From an uncultured Aquimarina sp. (GTDB lineage Bacteria; Bacteroidota; Bacteroidia; Flavobacteriales; Flavobacteriaceae): a DNA stretch of 53,118 nucleotides. Positions 18,381 to 26,087 of the stretch are shown one piece after another. A program made the translations under genes and the position numbers. Below the pieces are notes generated by a model. The model was not told where the DNA came from. It saw nothing but the letters and a program-made list of their open reading frames with translations, and ran no database searches. The stretch's first letter is position 1; each line of letters starts with the position of its first letter. The stretch covers positions 1-53,118 of the forward strand of contig CANMDH010000038.1 of assembly GCA_947496555.1 (NCBI GenBank). Direction: 5' to 3'.

Positions 18381-18388
18381 TATATTTG
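18381..18388 (+). promoter_or_regulatory. -7 box for recQ
   Basis: TATATTTG is an exact TAnnTTTG match about 107 bp before the recQ ATG. The leader would contain a small hairpin AATCTGT/ACAGATT (18422-18444). No TTG is seen at -33 spacing. Confidence 0.45.
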
Positions 18389-18494
18389 GCATTCTAAAAT
18401 TGAAACTGAGAGTATCCACTGAATCTGTATTGGGGAAACAGATTTTAGTGATAGTGAGTCTTTATTTAATTGGTATATAAAAGTTAAAGATTTA

Positions 18495-20699
18495 ATGAGT
18501 TTGAATGAAACTGACTTGCAAAGTGCATTAAAAAAGCATTTTGGGTTTAGTCAATTTAGAGGACTACAGGAAAAGGTAATACAAAGTGTTCTTGAGAAAC
18601 AAAATACTTTTGTAATAATGCCTACAGGTGGAGGAAAATCCCTATGTTATCAACTACCTGCCTTAATGTGCGAAGGAACCGCAATTGTGGTGTCCCCCTT
18701 AATTGCTTTGATGAAAAATCAAGTTGATGCAATACGTAGCATTTCGTCTGAAAATGGGATTGCCCACGTATTGAATTCATCTTTGAATAAGTCTGAAGTT
18801 AAGAAAGTGAAAGGAGATATTATTAACGGCGTAACCAAACTATTATATGTCGCTCCTGAATCGCTCACCAAAGAAGAATATGTTGATTTTTTAAAATCTC
18901 AAAAGATTTCATTCCTTGCCGTAGACGAAGCGCACTGTATTAGTGAATGGGGTCATGATTTCAGACCTGAATACCGTAACCTTCGCAATATTATCAAAAG
19001 AATTGGAGAAAACATACCCATTATAGGCCTTACGGCCACAGCAACTCCTAAAGTACAAGAAGATATATTAAAAAATTTGGCGATGAGTAATGCCCAAACG
19101 TTTAAGGCATCCTTTAATCGACCAAATTTATTCTATGAAATACGACCAAAGACTAAAAATGTAGATGCCGACATTACTCGTTTTGTAAAGCAAAATAACG
19201 GAAAGAGCGGTATAGTTTATTGCCTTAGTAGAAAAAGAGTAGAAGAACTGGCCCAGACTCTCGAGGTTAATGGAGTTAAGGCAGTGCCGTATCATGCAGG
19301 ATTAGATGCAAAAACAAGGGCAAAACACCAAGATATGTTCCTGATGGAAGATGTTGATGTAGTGGTTGCCACTATTGCATTTGGGATGGGAATAGACAAA
19401 CCCGACGTGCGTTTTGTGATTCATCATGATATGCCAAAAAGTATAGAGAGTTACTACCAGGAGACCGGCCGAGCAGGACGTGATGGAGGAGAAGGACATT
19501 GTTTGGCGTATTATGCATATAAAGATATCGAAAAACTCGAAAAATTTATGAGCGGTAAACCTGTTGCCGAACAGGAAATAGGACATGCATTACTACAAGA
19601 AGTTGTGGCTTTTGCAGAGACATCAATTTCCAGACGTAAATTCATTCTTCATTACTTTGGAGAAGAGTTTGATGAGGTGAATGGAGAAGGAGCCGATATG
19701 GACGATAACGTTCGTAATCCAAAGAAAAAACATGAAGCTAAAGACGAGGTAAAACTTTTACTTGAAGTGGTGAGTAAAACGGGCGAAATTTACAAATCTA
19801 AAGACCTGGTTAATACACTTATTGGTAAAAGTAATGCCCTCATTATTTCTCATAAAACCCACCAGCAATCTTTTTTTGGTAGTGGAAAAGATAGAGATAG
19901 TAAATATTGGATGGCTTTGGTGCGTCAAGTATTAGTTTCGGGATATTTGCGTAAAGATATAGAGACCTACGGCGTAATTAGGATAACAAAAGAAGGGAAG
20001 AATTTTATAGATAATCCCGTACGCTTTATGATGACCGAGGATCATGCATATGATGAAACAACAGATGACTCTATAGTTACAGCCGCAAAAGGTGCAGCCA
20101 AGGGAGGGAGTGATCAAAAATTGGTTACTATGTTGAAAGATTTACGTAAAACAGTAGCCAAAAAATTAGGAGTTCCTCCATTTGTAGTATTCCAGGATCC
20201 ATCTATAGATGATATGGCCCTTAAATACCCTATTACCATCGAAGAACTTGGTAATGTGCATGGAGTAGGAGAAGGAAAAGCAAAAAAATACGGGAAAGAA
20301 TTTGTAGCGCTTATCGCGAAATATGTAGAAGAAAATGATATCATGCGTCCCGATGATTTTGTAGTTAAAAGTACCGGGGCCAATAGCGGACTTAAACTTT
20401 ATATCATACAAAATGTAGATCGAAAACTACCTTTGGATGATATAGCTGCCGCCAAAGGAATGGACATGACTGCTTTTATTAAAGAGATGGAAGCAATAGT
20501 GTATAGTGGAACCAAACTTAATATCACTTATTGGATTGATGATGTCCTGGATGAAGATCAGCAAGAAGAGATCCATGAATATTTCCTTGAGGCCGAAAAT
20601 GATAAAATAGATATCGCTATCGAAGAGTTTGATGGTGATTATGATGACGAGGAGCTGCGTTTATATCGTATCAAGTTTATTAGTGAAGTGGCGAATTAG
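18495..20699 (+). CDS. recQ: ATP-dependent DNA helicase RecQ
   Basis: This 734-residue 3'-5' helicase acts in recombination and fork repair. It has a RecA-like domain with Walker A MPTGGGKSLCYQLP (about 42-55) and the DEAH box AVDEAHCISEWGHDFRPEY. Domain 2 follows with GIVYCLSRKRVEEL and QETGRAGRDG. The RQC region has the IEKLEKF and SRRKFILHYFGEEF patterns. An HRDC domain lies at about 545-625, and an acidic C-terminal domain ends the protein. The cysteine ligands of the RQC zinc site are replaced here: the stretch around RRKFILHYFGEEF has no cysteines, as seen in many Bacteroidota RecQ proteins. It is transcribed alone and ends at a bidirectional terminator. Confidence 0.95.
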   Translation: MSLNETDLQSALKKHFGFSQFRGLQEKVIQSVLEKQNTFVIMPTGGGKSLCYQLPALMCEGTAIVVSPLIALMKNQVDAIRSISSENGIAHVLNSSLNKSEVKKVKGDIINGVTKLLYVAPESLTKEEYVDFLKSQKISFLAVDEAHCISEWGHDFRPEYRNLRNIIKRIGENIPIIGLTATATPKVQEDILKNLAMSNAQTFKASFNRPNLFYEIRPKTKNVDADITRFVKQNNGKSGIVYCLSRKRVEELAQTLEVNGVKAVPYHAGLDAKTRAKHQDMFLMEDVDVVVATIAFGMGIDKPDVRFVIHHDMPKSIESYYQETGRAGRDGGEGHCLAYYAYKDIEKLEKFMSGKPVAEQEIGHALLQEVVAFAETSISRRKFILHYFGEEFDEVNGEGADMDDNVRNPKKKHEAKDEVKLLLEVVSKTGEIYKSKDLVNTLIGKSNALIISHKTHQQSFFGSGKDRDSKYWMALVRQVLVSGYLRKDIETYGVIRITKEGKNFIDNPVRFMMTEDHAYDETTDDSIVTAAKGAAKGGSDQKLVTMLKDLRKTVAKKLGVPPFVVFQDPSIDDMALKYPITIEELGNVHGVGEGKAKKYGKEFVALIAKYVEENDIMRPDDFVVKSTGANSGLKLYIIQNVDRKLPLDDIAAAKGMDMTAFIKEMEAIVYSGTKLNITYWIDDVLDEDQQEEIHEYFLEAENDKIDIAIEEFDGDYDDEELRLYRIKFISEVAN

Positions 20700-20718
20700 G
20701 AAAAATTGAAGAAAGGTA

Positions 20719-20750
20719 AAAAAGGAAGTTTAATGTTAGACTTCCTTTTT
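20719..20750. terminator. Bidirectional terminator after recQ
   Basis: GGAAGT (20724-20729) pairs with ACTTCC (20740-20745), extended by A-run/T-run pairing with T runs on both strands. It serves recQ on the plus strand and the small leader-peptide gene on the minus strand. Confidence 0.8.
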
Positions 20751-20760
20751 ATATACTAAT

Positions 20761-20952
20761 TTAGTTGCCAGCACCATCTGGAGGAATACCGGCATCGTCC
20801 CCTTAATCCATTAAGATATTAATAGTAAACATCGATCTTTTAGTATTGTCATTAGGAACTCCTAAGTTATCACCATGATCTCTAGAATTACTATTTCCTC
20901 CAAAAACTACTTTAGTATTTTTAATCTCGAATTCTTTAAATTTTTCCAACAT
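20761..20952 (-). CDS. Small double-glycine leader peptide with an in-frame stop
   Basis: The ATG at 20952 opens 49 codons: a charged leader (MLEKFKEFEIKNTKVVFGG) ending in Gly-Gly at 18-19, then a polar stretch (NSNSRDHGDNLGVPNDN) and the end NILMD, followed by TAA at 20805-20803. Directly in frame after this stop the reading continues for 13 codons as GDDAGIPPDGAGN before a second TAA at 20763-20761. The extension has the same Gly/Asp-rich character, so the first stop looks like a nonsense change in a 63-residue peptide, or the gene really ends at 20803. The sequence AAAGAA lies about 10 bp before the ATG. Double-glycine leaders mark bacteriocins, RiPP precursors or secreted signals, but no transporter or maturase adjoins it. 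The function is unknown. Confidence 0.55.
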
Positions 20953-21005
20953 GATAAATTTCTTTAAGATTATAGAATAAATATAGTAAACCACTGCCAA
21001 TTACT

Positions 21006-21013
21006 TATCTTTG
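21006..21013 (+). promoter_or_regulatory. -7 box of the immunophilin gene
   Basis: TATCTTTG matches TAnnTTTG exactly and is followed by CAGC. The ATG lies about 36 bp downstream. No TTG is seen at -33 spacing. Confidence 0.5.
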
Positions 21014-21049
21014 CAGCTCAAAAATTAAAACGCTTAAATACAAATTGCT

Positions 21050-21982
21050 ATGCAGGACGGATTATACGCAAAATTTAACACAACCAAAGGAGAAATCCTT
21101 ATCAATCTAGAGTATAAAAAAACACCGGGAACGGTTGGAAACTTTGTTGGCCTGGCCGAAGGTAATATCGAGAATCAAGCTAAACCTCAAGGTAAACCGT
21201 ACTATGATGGTTTAAAATTTCATAGAGTAATTGCTGATTTTATGATTCAAGGAGGTGACCCACAAGGAACAGGATCAGGGGGACCTGGGTATCAATTTGA
21301 TGATGAGATACATCCAGACCTTAAACATGACGGACCAGGAGTATTGTCAATGGCCAATGCAGGACCTGGAACCAATGGTAGTCAATTTTTTATTACGCAC
21401 GTCGAAACATCTTGGTTGGATGGAAATCATACGGTTTTTGGAAAGGTTGTCGAAGGACAAAGTGTAGTTGATGCTGTGGCACAAGGTGATGTGATCGATA
21501 GTGTAGAAATTATAAGAGTAGGAGAAGAGGCAGAAAGCTTTAATGCGGTAGAAACCTTTAGAAAATTTGACGGAGCCAAGGCTGAGAGAGAAGCTGCGGC
21601 AAAAAAGAAAACCGAAGAGTTATTAGAAGAACTTGCTGCTGGATTCGATAAAACTGATAGCGGTTTGCGATATAAGGTGTTTCAAGATGGAGATGGAGTG
21701 AAAGCAGAAAAAGGAAAGACGGTTTCTGTACATTATAAAGGGAGTTTGACCGATGGCACGGTATTTGATTCTTCGTACAAGCGTAATCAACCTATTGATT
21801 TTCCTTTAGGAATGGGGCAGGTGATTCCCGGTTGGGATGAAGGAATTGCATTGCTAAAAGTAGGTGATAAAGCACGTTTTGTAATACCTCCTTATCTTGG
21901 TTATGGAGAACGAGGTGCAGGAGGCGTAATACCACCTAATGCAACATTAATTTTTGATGTAGAATTGGTTGAGGTGAAATAA
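21050..21982 (+). CDS. Dual-family immunophilin: cyclophilin fused to FKBP
   Basis: This 310-residue protein carries two unrelated peptidyl-prolyl isomerase domains. Residues 1-160 are a cyclophilin ([18 protein letters not shown], then [22 protein letters not shown]). A charged helical linker lies at about 165-205. Residues 205-310 are an FKBP ([34 protein letters not shown], and the ending [14 protein letters not shown]). There is no signal peptide, so it should act in the cytoplasm as a folding catalyst. Cyclophilin-FKBP fusions (CFBP) have been described in Flavobacterium. It is a single gene with its own promoter and a strong terminator. Confidence 0.93.
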   Translation: MQDGLYAKFNTTKGEILINLEYKKTPGTVGNFVGLAEGNIENQAKPQGKPYYDGLKFHRVIADFMIQGGDPQGTGSGGPGYQFDDEIHPDLKHDGPGVLSMANAGPGTNGSQFFITHVETSWLDGNHTVFGKVVEGQSVVDAVAQGDVIDSVEIIRVGEEAESFNAVETFRKFDGAKAEREAAAKKKTEELLEELAAGFDKTDSGLRYKVFQDGDGVKAEKGKTVSVHYKGSLTDGTVFDSSYKRNQPIDFPLGMGQVIPGWDEGIALLKVGDKARFVIPPYLGYGERGAGGVIPPNATLIFDVELVEVK

Positions 21983-22016
21983 ATAGAGTTTAAAATATTT
22001 AGATTAAATATACCTG

Positions 22017-22051
22017 GAAAATCCCTAAAATTTTAGGGATTTTCTTTTTTT
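22017..22051 (+). terminator. Terminator of the immunophilin gene
   Basis: AAAATCCCTAAAA (22018-22030) pairs perfectly with TTTTAGGGATTTT (22031-22043), and a T run follows. Confidence 0.9.
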
Positions 22052-22229
22052 AGAGAATATATATGTCAAGATGTGTTAAAAATATGTTAACTTATTTTTG
22101 CATTATATCTCTTATTTTTTATTATTTTAACATTAGTTTTTTTTACTTTGCTAAAAATCATTTTGTTAAAAAATAGGTAACCAATGCTTTTATTAATATT
22201 TTAACCAAAAATGCTATACCCCCTAGAAT

Positions 22230-23024
22230 ATGAAAAAACTGTTATTCATCTATATTACTTTGTGTAGTTTCTACCTTTCTATAGGTCAAGAAAAAGAAGA
22301 GATGCTGACTAATATCAAGGATCAAATGGAAATTATAGATAGTTATATAGAATTTGATACTTTTTATCTGGATCCAGAGGAATTTTTGGATAAGATGGCA
22401 GATCATGGAGCGGAACTTAATGGATATTATGAGCACGAACGACTTAAGAAAATGGTAAGAAAAGTTGGTACCAGGAAAGCGGATATTGTGACTACTTTTT
22501 ATTTCTGGAATGATCAGTTAATCTATGTTAATTATAAGCAAAAACCTTATTTAATGACCACTGCAGCAAATGGACAAAAGATGCCAGATTATTCCAAGAC
22601 CTTTACAAAATACGAAACCCAATATTACTTTTATAACGGAGAGGAAGTAGAAAAGAAGGAAACTGGATATGCAATGGATGAAATTACTCTTGAAGAAAAT
22701 TTTTTGGCCTATGCAACTAAGATGAAGGACTTGTTGGATAATAAGTTTTATAATAGAGATACCTATGAAGCTTTACAAGGAAAATGGCTCTTTGTTCAAA
22801 ATACCGAAGATTATATCATTTTTGAAGGTACTATACGGTTTAACTTTTATAACGGAAAGTTTGCTAATCGTTTAAAAACAAGAATAGATGAAGGTGTTCT
22901 TGAATGCTTTTTTCCTATGGACGACCGTATTTATAGATATAAAATTCTGGATCTGAATAGCAATATATTAACGCTGGTTGATCTTTTTTCTAAAGAAGAG
23001 TTTGTTTACGCAAAAGTAGATTAA
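22230..23024 (+). CDS. Exported protein of unknown function
   Basis: This 264-residue protein has a signal peptide (MKKLLFIYITLCSFYLSIGQ). I do not recognise a family. The mature protein is rich in Tyr, Phe, Asp and Glu. It has no lipobox, no membrane segment after the signal and no T9SS tail, so it is probably periplasmic. It starts three bases after CCCCCTAG, the same octamer that precedes the TPR kinase gene. A possible -7 box (TATTTTTG) lies at 22093-22100, which would give a leader of about 125 nt. The next gene follows after 9 bp and is probably co-transcribed. Confidence 0.75.
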   Translation: MKKLLFIYITLCSFYLSIGQEKEEMLTNIKDQMEIIDSYIEFDTFYLDPEEFLDKMADHGAELNGYYEHERLKKMVRKVGTRKADIVTTFYFWNDQLIYVNYKQKPYLMTTAANGQKMPDYSKTFTKYETQYYFYNGEEVEKKETGYAMDEITLEENFLAYATKMKDLLDNKFYNRDTYEALQGKWLFVQNTEDYIIFEGTIRFNFYNGKFANRLKTRIDEGVLECFFPMDDRIYRYKILDLNSNILTLVDLFSKEEFVYAKVD

Positions 23025-23033
23025 AACATTTGT

Positions 23034-23549
23034 ATGAATCTTAAATATCCTATTGGAAAGTTTGAATGCCCAGAGATTATCACCTCAGATCATATCGATA
23101 AATGGATATCTGATATAGAAAAATTACCTTCAAAAATATCTAATCTGGTTTCTGGTTTTACCAAAGAGCAACTTGAAACATCTTATCGTGAAGGTGGGTG
23201 GACGACCAGACAGGTTATACACCATATTCATGATAGTCATCATAACGGATATATTCGATTTAAGTGGGCATTAACAGAAGATACACCTATAATAAAAGCG
23301 TATAACGAACAATTATGGGCCGAGTTATTTGATACAAAATCTGCTCCTATTAAATTATCACTGGACCTTTTGGCAGCATTGCATGCTAAGTGGGCGTATT
23401 TCTTAAAAGGATTGTCTGAGCAAGACCTTAAAAAAGCGTTTATCCACCCAGAAGGAAATATTACCATTTCTTTGGCCGAGGATATCGGGATATACGCTTG
23501 GCATGGGAATCATCACTTGGCGCATTTAAAGATTGTAGCTCAACTCTAA
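23034..23549 (+). CDS. YfiT-like DinB-fold metal-dependent transferase
   Basis: This 171-residue four-helix-bundle protein of the DinB/YfiT family has metal-ligand histidines in QVIHHIHDSHHNGYIRFK and in AWHGNHHLAHL. The start GWTTRQV before the first histidine is typical. YfiT (BstA) of Bacillus transfers bacillithiol to electrophiles; some Bacteroidota also use bacillithiol, but this protein's cofactor is not known. It follows the exported unknown protein by 9 bp. Its 3' end overlaps the convergent GNAT gene by 4 bp. Confidence 0.85.
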   Translation: MNLKYPIGKFECPEIITSDHIDKWISDIEKLPSKISNLVSGFTKEQLETSYREGGWTTRQVIHHIHDSHHNGYIRFKWALTEDTPIIKAYNEQLWAELFDTKSAPIKLSLDLLAALHAKWAYFLKGLSEQDLKKAFIHPEGNITISLAEDIGIYAWHGNHHLAHLKIVAQL

Positions 23550-24073
23550 ATGGGTAATATCATGCGTTGCATTTCTCTATAACCATCTTTTAAACCAGGA
23601 TAATCCAAATCGTAGAAGGAAATGGTGTTAAAACCAATTTTTTGATAAAAGGTCAATGCTGGGCTTGTAGTCATAACATCCAACCAAATTGCTTTCTTAT
23701 TCAAATTAATTGCATAATCTTTTACGAAATCCATCCCATTTTTACCAATTCCAAGGCCGGTTGATTGTTTTAAAAGGTAAATCTTTTCGATTTGAAGCGC
23801 TTCAGCTTTACTAAAATGATGTACTTCCTCATCCTTGCGAATTTTTAATAATCCAAGGGTACTATTTTCTTTTTCGATTAAAAAATAGATAATATTAGGA
23901 GTTTTCAAATCCTCAACAAAGGCGTTTTGTGTAAAACTTAGGTTAATATAATAACTCGGTTCGTTGTTCTTCCAAATATGGGTATAATGTTCAGGATAAA
24001 ATTGTTGACTTACTTTAACCAAATCATCGATATCATTTTCTGTACATTTCCTGAAGATGATTTCAGAATTCAT
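23546..24073 (-). CDS. GNAT family N-acetyltransferase
   Basis: This 175-residue protein has the GNAT fold. The acetyl-CoA binding motif is around EKIYLLKQSTGLGIGK, and a later strand-helix carries TTSPALTFYQKIGFN. The substrate is unknown. It lies 3 bp downstream of the thioredoxin-fold gene on the same strand, so the two form an operon. It converges on the YfiT-like gene with a 4-bp overlap. Confidence 0.88.
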   Translation of the reverse strand: MNSEIIFRKCTENDIDDLVKVSQQFYPEHYTHIWKNNEPSYYINLSFTQNAFVEDLKTPNIIYFLIEKENSTLGLLKIRKDEEVHHFSKAEALQIEKIYLLKQSTGLGIGKNGMDFVKDYAINLNKKAIWLDVMTTSPALTFYQKIGFNTISFYDLDYPGLKDGYREMQRMILPI

Positions 24074-24076
24074 ATT

Positions 24077-24634
24077 TTATTCCTTCCATTTAATATTACA
24101 ACCAATACTTGGTTTTTGGTCTTGAGAAACCGCTGCATTGCGCAACACCGCGTCCAAAGCTTGTCTTAGGTCACGACCATTTACTGGGATTCCGTTACCC
24201 GGTCTAGAATCATCAAGTTGCCCGCGATAAATAAGTTTTAATTCTGCATCAAATAAATAAAAATCGGGAGTACAGGCCGCATCATATGAGGTGGCCACTT
24301 CCTGAGTTCCATCATACAGGTAAGGAAACGTATAATTGTTTTTTTGCGCTGTTTTCCACATTTTTTCTGGTGAATCCTGCGGGTATTTCTCTACATCGTT
24401 ACTGCTAATTGCTACAAAACCAAATCCTTGTGCACGATAATCGTTGGCAACTCTTACAATTTCCTCATTTACATGAATTACAAACGGACAGTGGTTACAA
24501 ATAAACATTACCACAGTGCCTTTTTTTCCTTTTACTTCTTTTAAAGAAACATAGTTTTTGGTAACCGTATCAATTAGAGAAAAATCTGGAGCAGTTGTAC
24601 CAAGAGGTAACATATTTGAAGGTGTACGAGCCAT
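24077..24634 (-). CDS. Thioredoxin-fold redoxin (AhpC/TSA-like)
   Basis: This 185-residue cytosolic protein of the peroxiredoxin/redoxin superfamily carries the CxxC motif Cys46-Asn-His-Cys49-Pro (FICNHCPFVIHV). Further family marks are APDFSL near the start, GFVAISSNDVEKYPQDSPE, and ACTPDFYLFD. Members with CNHCPF are usually annotated as thioredoxin family proteins with unknown partners. It has no signal peptide. It is the first gene of a two-gene operon with the GNAT gene. Confidence 0.88.
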   Translation of the reverse strand: MARTPSNMLPLGTTAPDFSLIDTVTKNYVSLKEVKGKKGTVVMFICNHCPFVIHVNEEIVRVANDYRAQGFGFVAISSNDVEKYPQDSPEKMWKTAQKNNYTFPYLYDGTQEVATSYDAACTPDFYLFDAELKLIYRGQLDDSRPGNGIPVNGRDLRQALDAVLRNAAVSQDQKPSIGCNIKWKE

Positions 24635-24728
24635 AGTTATTTTTCGTTTTTCTAAAGTTCCAAATTACAATTTTCTGTATTAATATGTCTAAAAAATACT
24701 ATCTTAGTTACATCAAAATTTAATAATT

Positions 24729-25193
24729 ATGAAAACCTTAGATGCGTGGTTTAAGGAGTATGCTGTAAGTCATCAAAATAAAACGAATATTGCAATTCAT
24801 TTTATTTGCGTTCCAGCAATTTTCTTTTCTATAGTAGGTCTTTTGATGAGTATTCCTAATGGCTTTTTGACATCGATTGTACCGGGTGATAACCCTTTTA
24901 TTGAAAATTGGGCTTTTCTGATTCTGCTGCTGGTACTTTTCTTCTATGTACGTCTATCTGTAAAAATGGCTTTACAGATTTTAATTTTTTCGGCGTTTTG
25001 CATTATTGCTAATTATTATATTAGTCTATATGCGCCTTTGTGGATAGTGTCGATTGCTATTTTTGTGGCTGCCTGGATAGGACAATTTTTCGGACATAAA
25101 ATAGAGGGGCAAAAGCCATCTTTTTTGAAAGATCTTCAGTTTTTGCTGATTGGTCCAGCATGGGTGATTCAAAAAATGTTTGGAAAGAAATAG
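24729..25193 (+). CDS. Mpo1-like (DUF962) membrane protein
   Basis: This 154-residue membrane protein starts MKTLDAWFKEYAVSHQNKTN and has about four membrane segments. The conserved histidines of the DUF962 family are visible (HQNKTNIAIHF near the start; GHKIEGQKPSF near the end). Yeast Mpo1 is an iron-dependent dioxygenase that shortens 2-hydroxy fatty acids; the bacterial role is not established. It is followed after one base by the alpha/beta hydrolase gene, so the two are co-translated. Confidence 0.85.
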   Translation: MKTLDAWFKEYAVSHQNKTNIAIHFICVPAIFFSIVGLLMSIPNGFLTSIVPGDNPFIENWAFLILLLVLFFYVRLSVKMALQILIFSAFCIIANYYISLYAPLWIVSIAIFVAAWIGQFFGHKIEGQKPSFLKDLQFLLIGPAWVIQKMFGKK

Positions 25194-25194
25194 T

Positions 25195-26061
25195 ATGACA
25201 TTAGAAGATTGGAAAGGCTCAGGTTCATATTTCGAATATAAAGATATATATCAGATATTTTATAAAGAGTCCGGGAGTGGAGAGCCTCTGATCCTTATTC
25301 ACGGTTTTCCTACTTCTTCATGGGATTGGTGCAAAATCTGGGATTCCCTTACCCAAAAATATAAAGTGTATACCCTCGATATGATGGGTTATGGGTTTTC
25401 GTCAAAACCATGGGATTATAAGTATACTATTTCTAACCAGGTAGATTTATGGGAAACTTTTCTTGAAGAAAACGAACTTTTTTCGTTCCACATTTTTGCC
25501 CATGATTATGGAGATACGGTCGTACAGGAAATGTTGGCCAGAGTAAAAGAAAACCCAGGTTATGAATTTGAAATTAAATCTGTTTGCTTTTTGAATGGAG
25601 GGATGTTCCCTGAGACTAATTTTCCAACCGTTACCCAAAAGCTTCTATTGACTCCTTTTGGACATATTCTGAAGCATTTTATGGGGAGAAATACATTGGC
25701 AAAAAATTTTAAAAAGATCTTCGGAAAAAATACACAGCCAAGCGATCAGGAAATAGATGAATTTTGGGAGGTAGTAGATTATAATTCTGGCAAAAATGTA
25801 ATCCCTAAGCTCATTAAATACCTTTCGGAAAGGGATACATATAAAATAAGGTGGCGAGAGGCAATACAATATACAGATATGCCTAAGCGCTTAATAGATG
25901 GTGGAGTCGATCCTATTTCAGGAAGACATATGGCCGAGTTTTATCAGGAAATTGTTCCTAATGCCGATGTTGTTGTTCTTGAAGAAATAGGACATTACCC
26001 ACAAGTTGAAGCCCCAGCTGAGGTGCTAGAACATTATTATGAATTTAGAAATAAATTATAA
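25195..26061 (+). CDS. MEST-like alpha/beta hydrolase
   Basis: This 288-residue alpha/beta hydrolase has the oxyanion region HGFPTSSWDW and a nucleophile elbow reading AHDYGD, so the nucleophile is Asp104 rather than Ser. The final histidine is in EEIGHYPQVE. The Asp elbow is shared with haloalkane dehalogenases, epoxide hydrolases and the animal protein MEST/PEG1. The stretches NGGMFPETNFPTVTQKLL and IRWREAIQ are very MEST-like. The substrate is unknown. The ATG at 25195 is preferred over a TTG at 25180 inside the upstream gene. Confidence 0.85.
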   Translation: MTLEDWKGSGSYFEYKDIYQIFYKESGSGEPLILIHGFPTSSWDWCKIWDSLTQKYKVYTLDMMGYGFSSKPWDYKYTISNQVDLWETFLEENELFSFHIFAHDYGDTVVQEMLARVKENPGYEFEIKSVCFLNGGMFPETNFPTVTQKLLLTPFGHILKHFMGRNTLAKNFKKIFGKNTQPSDQEIDEFWEVVDYNSGKNVIPKLIKYLSERDTYKIRWREAIQYTDMPKRLIDGGVDPISGRHMAEFYQEIVPNADVVVLEEIGHYPQVEAPAEVLEHYYEFRNKL

Positions 26062-26087
26062 GTTATTTATTTTCTAACCACTAACCA

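Noticed and set aside
18495-20699. RecQ as part of a defence island
   Set aside because: It has all features of a housekeeping RecQ, and its neighbours are core envelope and folding genes, not defence genes.
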